This document shows, piece after piece, positions 25,753 to 34,774 of a DNA stretch of 64,000 nt. Made by a program: the position numbers and the translations under genes. This DNA is from CAKZQX01 sp034435975 (GTDB lineage Bacteria; Chloroflexota; Chloroflexia; Chloroflexales; Chloroflexaceae), in NCBI GenBank assembly GCA_034435975.1, contig DAOTWD010000061.1, positions 1 through 64,000 on the forward strand, in the 5' to 3' direction. The number at the start of each line of letters is the position of its first letter. Positions within the stretch are counted from its first letter, which is position 1. The notes under the pieces are model-generated. The model worked only from the letters and a program-made list of their open reading frames with translations, made no database searches and was not told the origin of the DNA.

Positions 25753-25957
25753 CAGATTCCGCAGATTAGGCAGATTTGTTAAAATCAATCTGCGTAATCT
25801 GTTGACGATAACAGCCGCGGGGAAAGAATGTGACATATTCAGATAACGACAGATTCCGCAGATTAGGTAGATTTGTTAAAATCAATCTGCGTAATCTGCG
25901 TAATCTGCGGACTATAATAGCCGCGGGGAAAGAATGCGACATATTCAGATAACGACA
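25753..25957 (+). repeat. Tandem duplication of a promoter-to-start-codon segment
   Basis: Copy 1 (25753-25852) and copy 2 (25850-25957) share the CAGATTCCGCAGATTAGG...GATTTGTTAAAATCAATCTGCG...CCGCGGGGAAAGAATG...GACATATTCAGATAACGACAG order. Copy 2 has an extra TAATCTGCG unit and ACTATAATAG where copy 1 has ACGATAACAG. The ATG of copy 2 is the start of the lipoprotein gene; the matching ATG in copy 1 is followed at once by TGA. Confidence 0.9.
25913..25918 (+). promoter_or_regulatory. Candidate -10 box TATAAT
   Basis: ACTATAATAG in copy 2 of the duplicated segment, 16 bases before the start codon at 25934. The aligned site in copy 1 is GATAAC, so only copy 2 has the consensus. The very short leader this implies is unusual. 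Confidence 0.4.
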
Positions 25958-28510
25958 GGGTTTGCTCGGTTGCTGCTGCTGATCACTATTATTGCCGGAT
26001 GTAACCTGGGAAGCAACCGAGAGGTGCTGCCGTCCACAGCGGTCATCGCCAGCATATCTGACGCGACGGCCACCAGGGGCGCACCATCCGTGACCGCGCT
26101 CCCCAGTCCGACCGTGCCATCCTCCCCAACGACGACGGTCACACCCGAAGCGACAGCGACGCTGGTGGCGGCGACGCTGCCGCCACTGCCCTTTGTGGCC
26201 CGCGACGCGGGGAACGCTGCTGCCCGCTACGATCCAGAGATCGAGGCGCTGCTGCTGGCAAATGGCTATCAGGCCAATATCATCTCCATCGGTGGGTTGC
26301 GGGCATTACGTGCCAGCCAGCGCAGTTACACCAACAGCACCTGGACACGCGATCTGGATTATGCGATCAGCGGCTATGGCTATGCGCTGGGCAATATGGA
26401 TGTATTGCGCGAAAATATTGAGCTTTTCCTGAGTCGCGTAAGCGCCGATGGTGTCGCGCCAGAGACGATCTATGTCTACCCCACCGGACTGTATCACGAG
26501 AACCGCCAGGCCTGGGACAGCCTGCCCAACCTGATCCACGCGGTTTATGTCTATGTTGCCAAGACGGGTGACCGGGCGTTCTATGAGCGGTACCGCGAGA
26601 CGGTTCAGCGTATTGGTATGCGCATGGTACAGATTGATAGCGACGGCGACGGGTTGCCCGATGGCGATGACTGGCCTTATGGCTATTATGACTCGCTGTA
26701 CAAAACGGTGATGCATACCTATGCCATCGCCCGCTTCTATGCCACCTTCCGCGAGCTGGCTGAGCTGGAGCAGGCCATCGGTGGCAACGGGAGCGATTGG
26801 GAGCAGCGGGCGGCGCAGCTGCGCGCTGGATTTCACCGCCCGGTGGCACAGGGCGGCTACTGGCTGGACGATCAGCCCTGGCCGATTGCCTGGCATCAGA
26901 TCAACGGCCCGCCGGTGACGTTGCTGGAGACCTACAGTGTTTTTGCGGCGCTACGCAGCGGCCTGATCGCGCCAGAGGACGGCGCACGCTATACAACGCT
27001 GGTGACGACGTTGTACGAATTACTGCCGCAGTTGATCGATACCCCGACGCCCATGCGCTTGACGCTGGGCGGCTATGAGCCAGAGACCCGCCGCGTGGTT
27101 GACCCTCCCGTGCCGCTGTGGATGCTCGATGCCAGCGCCCCATGGATCGTTGGCCTGGCGGCACCCGCCTATGCCGCAGCAGGCTACCCCGATGCAGCCA
27201 ACACGGTGCTCCAGGCCTATACCGCGATGGCGCGGGCGACCGACCCGCCAGTGCTGGAGTTTGCATCTGGCCCAAATGCGCGCTATGACCCTGGCAACAG
27301 TGGCGATGGTGGCCGTACCTGGGACAGTGCCGCCTGGTTCCTGGCGGTCTATGGCGGGCACTATGGGCTGACGATGACGCCCGCAGCACTGATTGTGCAG
27401 CCACATCCGTTCCAGGATCTCTCGAACGACGGCATCCAGAATTTCAGCTATCAAGGTGCGCTGGTGCAGTTCGATCTAGATGTGGCGCAGATGACCTATC
27501 GTCTGCAGGCTGACCGGGCGCTCAATGTGCGGCTGCGGCCAATCGGCACCGCGACACAGGTGCGCGTCAATGGCGGCGCGCCCACATCCGAGGCGGTGCT
27601 GCGACTAGAACCCGACCAGGAGTATGTAGTGGTTAGCACATCCGCCACCGGCAACGCTCCCAATGAGCCGACTCCGGCTACCGGCTTCTTTGGCGATGGC
27701 GCGTTCCGCATCGTCTGGGAACGCGCGGATCTGCCGGTGGCGCGGGCGGTGCGCGACTTGCAGCCGCGTTCGTGGATCTGGGGCAACCAGCCGCTGACGG
27801 GCGGGTTCCACGAGGTATACCATGAGTCACCGGGCGGCACGCGCCTGGTGCAATATTTCGACAAGAGCCGCATGGAGATCAGCAATCCCGCCGCTCCCCG
27901 CGATGCCTGGTATGTCACCAATGGCCTGCTGGTGATCGAGTTGATCAGCGGGCAGTTGCAGGTGGGCGATACAGACTTCGAGCCACGCGAGGCGGCCACG
28001 GTGGCAGTGGCGGGCGACCCGGAGACGACGAATCCCAATGCGCCGACCTATCGCTCCTTGCGCACGGTAGCCTATCCGCTCAACGCGCAGCCAGCCCCGC
28101 ACCGTCAGGGTGAACTGGTGACCAGCGTGCTGACCGCCGATGGGCAGACCTATGACGCTCCCGACCTGGCACGCTATGGTGTGACACTGGATGCCTATGA
28201 TGAGCAACTGGGGCATAATATCCCGCAGGTCTTTACCGATTTCTTTACCCAGCAAGGGCTGATCTATGTGGACGGAGACTATCGTCAGGGGCCGATTATC
28301 GACTGGCTGTTTGTGGTGGGCCTGCCGATCAGCGAGCCATACTGGGCACGCACGCTGGTGGGCGGGGTTGAGCAGGACGTGCTGCTGCAGGCCTTTCAGC
28401 GGCGCGTGCTGACCTACACTCCGGCCAACGATCCCGCCTGGCGGGTGGAGATGGGTAACGTGGGCCAGCACTATCTGCGCTGGCGCTATCCAGGGGCGTT
28501 GGGGCTTTGA
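25934..28510 (+). CDS. Lipoprotein paralogue of the kinase ectodomain (six-hairpin glycosidase-like)
   Basis: An 858-residue lipoprotein: signal 1-22 with lipobox IIAGC, a Thr/Pro-rich linker (about 30-85), then about 470 residues paralogous to the outer part of the kinase at 19965 (TWTRDLDYAISGYGY, NMDVLRENIELFL, QAWDSLPNLIHAVYVYVAKTGDR, DSDGDGLPDGDDW, YGGHYGLTMTP). Residues about 575-858 are a second module seen in Chloroflexota surface proteins (FGDGAFRIVWERADLP, RLVQYFDKSRMEI, AFQRRVLTYTPAN, VEMGNVGQHYLRWRY), related in style to the tail of the hydrolase at 16653. It is probably tethered outside the cell, where it could hydrolyse or bind the same glycan as the kinase ectodomain. Confidence 0.85.
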   Translation: MRHIQITTGFARLLLLITIIAGCNLGSNREVLPSTAVIASISDATATRGAPSVTALPSPTVPSSPTTTVTPEATATLVAATLPPLPFVARDAGNAAARYDPEIEALLLANGYQANIISIGGLRALRASQRSYTNSTWTRDLDYAISGYGYALGNMDVLRENIELFLSRVSADGVAPETIYVYPTGLYHENRQAWDSLPNLIHAVYVYVAKTGDRAFYERYRETVQRIGMRMVQIDSDGDGLPDGDDWPYGYYDSLYKTVMHTYAIARFYATFRELAELEQAIGGNGSDWEQRAAQLRAGFHRPVAQGGYWLDDQPWPIAWHQINGPPVTLLETYSVFAALRSGLIAPEDGARYTTLVTTLYELLPQLIDTPTPMRLTLGGYEPETRRVVDPPVPLWMLDASAPWIVGLAAPAYAAAGYPDAANTVLQAYTAMARATDPPVLEFASGPNARYDPGNSGDGGRTWDSAAWFLAVYGGHYGLTMTPAALIVQPHPFQDLSNDGIQNFSYQGALVQFDLDVAQMTYRLQADRALNVRLRPIGTATQVRVNGGAPTSEAVLRLEPDQEYVVVSTSATGNAPNEPTPATGFFGDGAFRIVWERADLPVARAVRDLQPRSWIWGNQPLTGGFHEVYHESPGGTRLVQYFDKSRMEISNPAAPRDAWYVTNGLLVIELISGQLQVGDTDFEPREAATVAVAGDPETTNPNAPTYRSLRTVAYPLNAQPAPHRQGELVTSVLTADGQTYDAPDLARYGVTLDAYDEQLGHNIPQVFTDFFTQQGLIYVDGDYRQGPIIDWLFVVGLPISEPYWARTLVGGVEQDVLLQAFQRRVLTYTPANDPAWRVEMGNVGQHYLRWRYPGALGL

Positions 28511-29369
28511 CAGGTTCGTGCCCCTCGTGTCACATAAGCCGTATGGCACGGCGCGGGCGGCACCCCCATCCACGCCCGCTGCGCCGCGCCCCGATGGGAC
28601 GCGCTACCGGGCGTGCGCTACCCGCCCGCGCCTCGATGGGACGCACTACCGGGCATGCGCTACCCGCCCGCGCCTCGATGGGACGCGCACCCAGGTTCGC
28701 CCTGCTCACCTGCGCCCGCGAGGGACACGCACCCCGCACCCAGGTTCGCCCTGCCCGCCCTGCGCCCCGGAGGGACGCGCACCCAGGTGCGCCCTTCGCC
28801 CTGCCCACCTGCGCCCGCGAGGGACGCGCACCCAGGTGCGCCCCGCCCGCCCGCGCCTCGATGGGACGCGCACCCAGGTTCGCCCTGCCCACCTGCGCCC
28901 CGGAGGGACGCGCACCCAGGTGCGCTGTGCCGCCGCCGCGCCCCGGAGGGACGCGCACCCAGGTACGCTGTGCCGCCGCCGCGCCCCGGAGGGACGCGCT
29001 ACAGAGATACGCCTCCCCGCTGCCCGCTGTAGGGCGCGGCTCCGGCGTGCCTGCGGTCGTGCCGGGTGCACCGCCCCGTCGGGACGCGGGGTACCTATTC
29101 TATTCGCACCCCAGAGGGGCGCGCACCAGGGGCACGCACCAGGTGCGCTGTGCCGCCGCCGCGCCCCGGAGGGACGCGCTACAACTTTGCGTTGAAACAA
29201 GGACGTGCCGTATCTGCCCACCACTGGGATGTGCCTCGCCGCATCCTCGCCTCACGCCTCACGCCTCACACCTGTCCCCTGAAGACGCCTGGTAATGAAC
29301 TGGTTACACTGGGTGGTTATGCTGGTACCATATCTCTATTATATACTGGTGAGACAACAGGAGGGAAGT
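28511..29369. repeat. GC-rich repeat array, left flank of the RCC1 gene
   Basis: From about 28560 to 29185 runs an irregular array of units such as GCGCCCCGGAGGGACGCG, CACCCAGGTTCGCCCTGCCC and GCCTCGATGGGACGCG. Long open frames cross it in several phases and both strands, but all translate to shuffled PARPRRDAHPG-type peptide, so no gene is called. The array is an inverted counterpart of 33144-33687. The final ~150 bases before 29370 are less repetitive and end in the RCC1 gene's ribosome-binding site. Confidence 0.85.
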
Positions 29370-32300
29370 ATGCGGCAAAAAACCACAAAAAAGAAAAACT
29401 TACGCGCAGGATGGGGCATTCTATGGCTGATTCTGCTGCTGGCGCTACCGGGCCTGCCCCCCGGCCAGCAACCGATCGCACATGCTGCGGGCGGCGTAGA
29501 ACTGGTCGCGGGCGGCGAGAAGCATACCTGTATAGTGATCAACGGCGGCGTGCAATGCTGGGGCGATAATACCTCCGGGCAACTGGGTGATGGGACGACC
29601 GAGCAACGGCTGCAACCCGTGAATGTTTCGGGATTGACCAGCGGTGTTACTGCACTGGCAGCGGGCGACAACCATACCTGCGCTGTGGTGAATGGCGGTG
29701 TCAAGTGCTGGGGTAACAACCAGAGTGGGCAACTGGGCAATAATTCTTCCGTAAATAGTTCCACACCGGTCGATGTGACCGGATTAACCAGTGATGTAAG
29801 CACTCAGGCGACGGCCTTGACTGCCGGTGCCAACCATACCTGTGCCCTGACTACAACCGGTGGCGTCAAGTGCTGGGGCGAAAACGGCAGTGGACAACTG
29901 GGCAATAATTCTTCCGTAAATAGTTCCACACCGGTCGATGTAGCCGATTTAAGCAGCGGTATCACAGCGCTGGTGGCCGGAACGAGTCATACCTGTGCTC
30001 TGACTGATACCGGTGGTGTCAAGTGCTGGGGCAGTAATGGCGGGGGACGACTGGGTAATAATACAACCACCCCAAGCCCGATACCCGTGAACGTATTGAA
30101 TCTAGGCGGTACTGCCAGTGCGCTTGCCGCGGGCTTTGATCATACCTGTGCCGTGGTGAATGGCGGAGTCAAGTGTTGGGGCGATAACCGGGTTGGGCAG
30201 TTGGGCAATGACTCAACCACCAACAGTCCAAACCCCGTACAGGTATCAAATATAACCAGTGGCGCAACGGTGATAGTAGCCGGCTTTCGGCATACCTGCG
30301 CCCTGACTGCAAATGGTGTGCAGTGCTGGGGGCTGAACAACACGGGACAACTGGGTAATGGACAAACAACGAATAGCACTGTACCCGTGCCAGTACAAAA
30401 CCTGAGCAGTGGGGTGAATCGCCTCGCTGCCGGTACCAGTCATACCTGTGCTCTGACTAACACCGGCGGTATGCAATGCTGGGGTGCAAACAACAGCGGG
30501 CAACTGGGTGATGGCTCGCTGGCACGGCTGGTGCCAGTCAATGTGGAGGGGTTGAGTTCCGGCGTCACTGCGCTGGCAGCTGGTACCGAACACAACTGTG
30601 CTATTATTGACGGTGGTGTCAAATGCTGGGGCTATAACAATCGCGGGCAACTAGGCAATAACTCGACTGCCAATAGTGCCACCCCGGTAGCAGTATCGGA
30701 GCTGTCCAGTGGTATGAGTCCACTCAACACCGCCCTGGCAGCCGGCGCGGGTCATTCCTGTGCTCTGACTGCCAGTGGCGGCGTGCGGTGCTGGGGCGAT
30801 AATACCTATGGGCAACTGGGGGATGATAGCACCACACAACGTCTGACACCAGTAGCAGTGGTTGGGTTGCCCGATGGCAGCATTGTCACTGCGCTGGCGG
30901 CAGGCAATAACCACACCTGTGCCCTGCTGTCAGATGGTCGTGTCTACTGTTGGGGACGCAACAACAATGGGCAACTGGGCGGTGCGACAGCGACGTTTAG
31001 TACGACGCCGAGTCTCGTCCAGGGTTCAGCCGGCGTCACCGCGCTGGTCGCGGGTGCCGATCATACCTGTGTGCTGTCCAACACGGGTGAGCGCTGCTGG
31101 GGTGCAAACAGCAGTGGACAACTGGGCAATCAGCAAACGACCAGTAGTGCCACGCCTGTCCTGATAGGAGGATTGAGCGGCACGGTCAGTACGCTCGCCG
31201 CTGGCGCAACCCATACCTGTGCCATGACAGACACGGGCGTTCAGTGCTGGGGGGCGAACGCAAGCGGGCAACTGGGCGATGGCACGATAGAATCAAAGCT
31301 GCAACCGGTAACGATATCCGAGTTCACTGCCGTCGTACCACTGGGCGCGGGTGCGAACCACACCTGCGCAGCCACGGTGAATGGTGCCTCCTGCTGGGGT
31401 GCGAATGGCCGGGGACAGCTGGGCGATGGCACGCAGGTCAATAAACTGGCTCCCGTAGCCGTACAGAACCTCGGCAAACCGGCTGTACTGGCAGGTGGCA
31501 GTGAACATACCTGCGCTCTGGTAAACGGCGGTGTCAAGTGCTGGGGATCGAACTTTCGCGGGCAACTGGGCGATGGCACCAACGCCCAGCCCCTAACCCC
31601 AGTGACCGTGATCGGCACCAGCACTACGCTGAAGCTAACCGTAACACCCGACAAACTTGCCGGTAAACAGCCACTCACACTCAAGGTGGAGATGACCGCC
31701 TCTGATGGGCAGAAACCTACAGGGAGCGTGGCGTTCTTCAGTGGTAGTGAGGAACTGGGCAGAAGAACTCTTGATAGCGAAGGCATAGCCAGTCTCAACA
31801 TATCCGGTCTACCCGCCGGTCGCTATACCCTGATCGCTCGTTATGCTGGTGACAACCAATATATGCCCAGCAAGGACGAGCAGCGCGTCACGGTCGGAGT
31901 CGAGACCGCTATTGCATTGAGCGCCGCTCCCAATCCATCGCGGTTGGGGCAGACGGTCACGTTCACCGCTACGGTAAAAAGCCTGGGCAGAAGCGATCAA
32001 AAACTTGAAGGCAACGTGACCTTCTTCAACGGGGCCGAGGAACTGGCAACCGTTCCGCTTGCCGACAATTTCACTGCCAGCACAACAACCGCTGAACTGC
32101 CCCTGGGCGAGTATCTGATCACGGCCACATATACTGGCAATGACTACTATATTTCCAGCACCACCGATAAGGATAAGGACGAGGCGGTGATCCAGGTGGT
32201 GGAAGATCGCATTGTAACCACGACGACGATTGAGGTTACCCCACCCGGTTCGGCCATATTTGGTCAGCCCATCATTTTTACGATTACTGTTACCGGTGAA

Positions 32301-33143
32301 GAAGAAGGTACACCGACCGGGAGCATTACGATCAAAAATGGCCCGGATATACTGGCAGAGAACATTGAACTTCAGAATGGCCGTGCCACCTGGTCACCGG
32401 GTACGCGCCAGTTTCCGGTGGGCACCTACCGGATTACGGCTGACTACAGTGGCGATGCGATCTATCAGGGCGGTTTCTCGATGGTGATGGACTATGTGGT
32501 GCGCCTGCCCGATCCAGTCCAGACCCGGACAACGATCACTGCCGATCCCAGCCCATCCATAAACGGCGAACCGGTGACATTCACCGCTACCGTAAGTCCA
32601 ACTGAGGGTGATGGCAGACCAACTGGTATGGTTGCCTTCTATAGTGGTAATCAACCGCTGGGTGGCAAAGTGAGTCTGACAAATGGTCAGGCGGTGCTGA
32701 TCGAGAGTCTGCCGCTGGGCACATACCAGATCTGGGCCGAATATGAGGGCACCGCCGCATACACGACGAGCCGTTCGGCGGAACTGACGCACGAGGTGGT
32801 ACGCCGGCCAACCACCACCACGCTGACGGCTGCCCCCAATCCAGCGACATTGGGCCAGACGGTTACGTTCAATGTCGTGGTAGCGGCCGCCGCAGGCCAG
32901 CCCAAACCCACCGGTACGGTCAAGTTCTACAACGGCGACACCGAACTGGGAACGCAGGAGCTTACGAATGGCACGGCCAACCTGACAACAGCGACATTGC
33001 CAGTAGGCCAGCATACGATCACCGTCGTGTATCAGGGCGACGATGATTATGCGTCCAGTACCTCCAACGAGGTCATCCAGGAGGTGCGCTCACCCGTCGT
33101 GACTGGCGAGTCGCGGGTATACCTGCCGCTGATCCAGCGCTGA
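29370..33143 (+). CDS. Secreted RCC1-repeat protein with five Ig-like domains
   Basis: A 1257-residue exported protein. ATG 29370 is chosen because AGGAGGGAAGT immediately precedes it; an upstream in-frame ATG (29295) lacks this. The signal peptide spans about 1-40 (KKKNLRAGWGILWLILLLAL). Residues about 42-750 hold 14 RCC1 repeats, each with HTC and CWG-x-N-x-x-G-Q-L-G, enough for two seven-bladed propellers; the paired cysteines could form disulfides outside the cell. Residues about 753-1245 hold five bacterial Ig-like repeats (TPTGSVAFFSG, LPVGTYRITADYSGD type). The protein ends SRVYLPLIQR. An adhesion or structural surface role is likely; no catalytic domain is present. Two RCC1 repeats share an identical 40-base stretch (about 29736 and 29898), a sign of recent duplication or conversion. 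Confidence 0.9.
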   Translation: MRQKTTKKKNLRAGWGILWLILLLALPGLPPGQQPIAHAAGGVELVAGGEKHTCIVINGGVQCWGDNTSGQLGDGTTEQRLQPVNVSGLTSGVTALAAGDNHTCAVVNGGVKCWGNNQSGQLGNNSSVNSSTPVDVTGLTSDVSTQATALTAGANHTCALTTTGGVKCWGENGSGQLGNNSSVNSSTPVDVADLSSGITALVAGTSHTCALTDTGGVKCWGSNGGGRLGNNTTTPSPIPVNVLNLGGTASALAAGFDHTCAVVNGGVKCWGDNRVGQLGNDSTTNSPNPVQVSNITSGATVIVAGFRHTCALTANGVQCWGLNNTGQLGNGQTTNSTVPVPVQNLSSGVNRLAAGTSHTCALTNTGGMQCWGANNSGQLGDGSLARLVPVNVEGLSSGVTALAAGTEHNCAIIDGGVKCWGYNNRGQLGNNSTANSATPVAVSELSSGMSPLNTALAAGAGHSCALTASGGVRCWGDNTYGQLGDDSTTQRLTPVAVVGLPDGSIVTALAAGNNHTCALLSDGRVYCWGRNNNGQLGGATATFSTTPSLVQGSAGVTALVAGADHTCVLSNTGERCWGANSSGQLGNQQTTSSATPVLIGGLSGTVSTLAAGATHTCAMTDTGVQCWGANASGQLGDGTIESKLQPVTISEFTAVVPLGAGANHTCAATVNGASCWGANGRGQLGDGTQVNKLAPVAVQNLGKPAVLAGGSEHTCALVNGGVKCWGSNFRGQLGDGTNAQPLTPVTVIGTSTTLKLTVTPDKLAGKQPLTLKVEMTASDGQKPTGSVAFFSGSEELGRRTLDSEGIASLNISGLPAGRYTLIARYAGDNQYMPSKDEQRVTVGVETAIALSAAPNPSRLGQTVTFTATVKSLGRSDQKLEGNVTFFNGAEELATVPLADNFTASTTTAELPLGEYLITATYTGNDYYISSTTDKDKDEAVIQVVEDRIVTTTTIEVTPPGSAIFGQPIIFTITVTGEEEGTPTGSITIKNGPDILAENIELQNGRATWSPGTRQFPVGTYRITADYSGDAIYQGGFSMVMDYVVRLPDPVQTRTTITADPSPSINGEPVTFTATVSPTEGDGRPTGMVAFYSGNQPLGGKVSLTNGQAVLIESLPLGTYQIWAEYEGTAAYTTSRSAELTHEVVRRPTTTTLTAAPNPATLGQTVTFNVVVAAAAGQPKPTGTVKFYNGDTELGTQELTNGTANLTTATLPVGQHTITVVYQGDDDYASSTSNEVIQEVRSPVVTGESRVYLPLIQR

Positions 33144-33687
33144 GGGGCTGCTGCGGAGGCACGGACGCGAGGATACGAGGATGCGAGGACACGAAGACGC
33201 GACGAGGCGCGGACGCGATGAGGCGTGCGGCGTGCGGCGATGCGGCGTGTGGCGATGCGGCGCAGCGCAAGGCGTACGGCGCGGTAGCGTGTCCCTCCGG
33301 GGCACAGGTGTGGCAGGGCGAACCTGGGTGCGCGTCCCTCCGGGGCGCAGGGGGGAGGGGACGCCACCTTGCAGTGCGCCGCGTCCCGCCCGAGCGGTGA
33401 ACATGGCCCGGCCGCAGGCACGCCGGAGCCGGGCCCTACGGCTGGTATTGGGGCGCATCCCTCTGGGGCGCGGCGTGGTAGCGTGTCCCAGAGGGGCACG
33501 TCCCGTCGGGGAGGGGATGCCACCTTGCAGTGCGCCGCGTCCCGCCCGAGCGGTGAACATGGCCCGGCCGCAGGCACGCCGGAGCCGGGCCCTACGCCTG
33601 GTATTGGGGCGCGACATGGGCGTGCGGCGTGCGCGGCGCATATCCATACGTCCTCGCGTCCTCGCATCCTCGCACGCTGGACAGGGG
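33144..33687. repeat. GC-rich repeat array, right flank of the RCC1 gene
   Basis: The reverse complement of the left-flank repeat vocabulary: GGCAGGGCGAACCTGGGTGC, GCGTCCCTCCGGGGCGC and GCCGGAGCCGGGCCCTAC. It starts with GGATGCGAGGACACGAAGACG-type units (33165-33250). It contains a 93-bp tandem duplication and overlaps no supported gene; the phosphatase gene ends at 33688. Confidence 0.85.
33364..33612. repeat. 93-bp near-perfect direct repeat
   Basis: Copies at 33364-33456 and 33520-33612, 156 bases apart, differ at about one position (GGCTGGT against GCCTGGT). Both contain CCACCTTGCAGTGCGCCGCG and GGTATTGGGGCGC. Part of the unit recurs inverted in the left flank near 29027-29060. Confidence 0.9.
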
Positions 33688-34227
33688 TCAGAGCCAACCA
33701 GCCTGGTTCCCCGTTCCCTGTCCCCTGTTCCCTATCGAGCGCCCGGAGTGCAACGTGGTAAGCAATTGCTGCACCTGCTCCTCGATAGCAGCCAGCGCAT
33801 CTGGGACAGGCGTGACATGCACATCGTGAATATGCCAGTACATCACCCGATCCGGCCAGGCCGGGAAGCGCTCGGTGAGCAGTGGGCGATGCTCATGCTC
33901 ACAGAGCGCGATGATCAGGTGTGCAGCGTGCAGCTCGTCTTCCTGGAGATGCAGCGGGAAGCGCGGCTCGGCATCGACGGCAATCCCGCGAGCAGCCAGT
34001 GCCTCGACGACATGGCGCGAGATCGGCCCCACATTGGCGATCCCGAATTCCAATGCCAGCCCGCGTGAATCAGCGATCCAGGGTAAACCAGTGGCGCGGG
34101 CGCGGGCGTTGAATAGCAATTCGGCAAAGCGACTGCGATAGTAGTTTCCCGTGCAGAGAAACAACACCTGACGTGGTGAATCGGATTGATGGATAGCAGG
34201 CGTTACAACCGGATCAGCTTCTGGCAC
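33688..34227 (-). CDS. Low-molecular-weight protein phosphatase-like protein
   Basis: A 179-residue cytosolic protein started at GTG 34227, chosen for GGAGGG six bases upstream; a longer frame to 34284 lacks a site. The LMW phosphatase/ArsC-type P-loop CTGNYYRSR is at 25-33 (C25, R31), followed by FAELLFNARA. The usual C-terminal D-P acid loop appears as HIHDVHVTPVPD, which is atypical. It could be a tyrosine phosphatase, perhaps countering kinase signalling, or an arsenate-reductase relative. The C-terminal tail (SIGNRGQGTGNQAGWL) is encoded by repeat-derived DNA and probably non-native. Confidence 0.75.
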   Translation of the reverse strand: MPEADPVVTPAIHQSDSPRQVLFLCTGNYYRSRFAELLFNARARATGLPWIADSRGLALEFGIANVGPISRHVVEALAARGIAVDAEPRFPLHLQEDELHAAHLIIALCEHEHRPLLTERFPAWPDRVMYWHIHDVHVTPVPDALAAIEEQVQQLLTTLHSGRSIGNRGQGTGNQAGWL

Positions 34228-34774
34228 CTGGTTCCCTCCTTCACAATAATTGGACGTAGGAGGGGCACAGCACGGGGGCGACATCCTCCTATCTCAGGCA
34301 GCGCTGGTTGCGGTTGCGGGACGGAAGGCGAAGGTGAGCGGTGGCCCGTGCTGCACTCTCCTTCTTACACCTACGGGACAATCTTCGTTACTCGTATGTA
34401 ACCAGCGTTGATAGAATAAGGCATATGTGGAACGTGGTTGACGGTCCTCCGCTCTCATCAGCATCCTCCCACACACACCGTCGGGTGACATCGGCGGTTC
34501 TATGCTGATGAGATACCGTTAGCTATCGTTTCTACGCACCTCCCGGGCTCACTCGCAGGTCATTGAGAAAGCCAATGACCTGCGAGTTCTTTTTGTACCT
34601 GATGCATACACCCCAGGATTCAATAGCTCTTTGCATCGGAGCAAACGGATTGCGATCCCGGTCTTGCCCCACCAACTCTGGTATCTACCCCGGTCGGCCA
34701 GTTCGAAAGATGTCAGCCTGTCAAGCAGCGAAGGCCATCTGGTGCTGTCATAGATGCGCCGCCGTGCATTCGCG
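34228..34774. other. Intergenic region with an orphan plus-strand terminator
   Basis: 547 bases between two minus-strand genes. The only strong feature is the intrinsic terminator at 34551-34595. No plus-strand gene lies upstream of it within 1.4 kb, so a short untranslated RNA from this gap is possible; no clear promoter was found. Confidence 0.55.
34551..34595 (+). terminator. Strong intrinsic terminator without an upstream gene
   Basis: Perfect 15-bp stem ACTCGCAGGTCATTG (34551-34565) and CAATGACCTGCGAGT (34573-34587), a 7-base loop, then TCTTTTTG. The T-run is only on the plus strand. Confidence 0.85.

Noticed and set aside
28507..29295. Long plus-strand open frame (262 codons) in the left GC-rich array, and overlapping minus-strand frames
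   Set aside because: All frames in the array are open and translate to PARPRRDAHPG-like repeat peptide. No ribosome-binding site or domain.
33144..33687. Coding region in the right flank (216- and 185-codon frames)
   Set aside because: Frames are low complexity and the same DNA repeats on the other flank; no start context.
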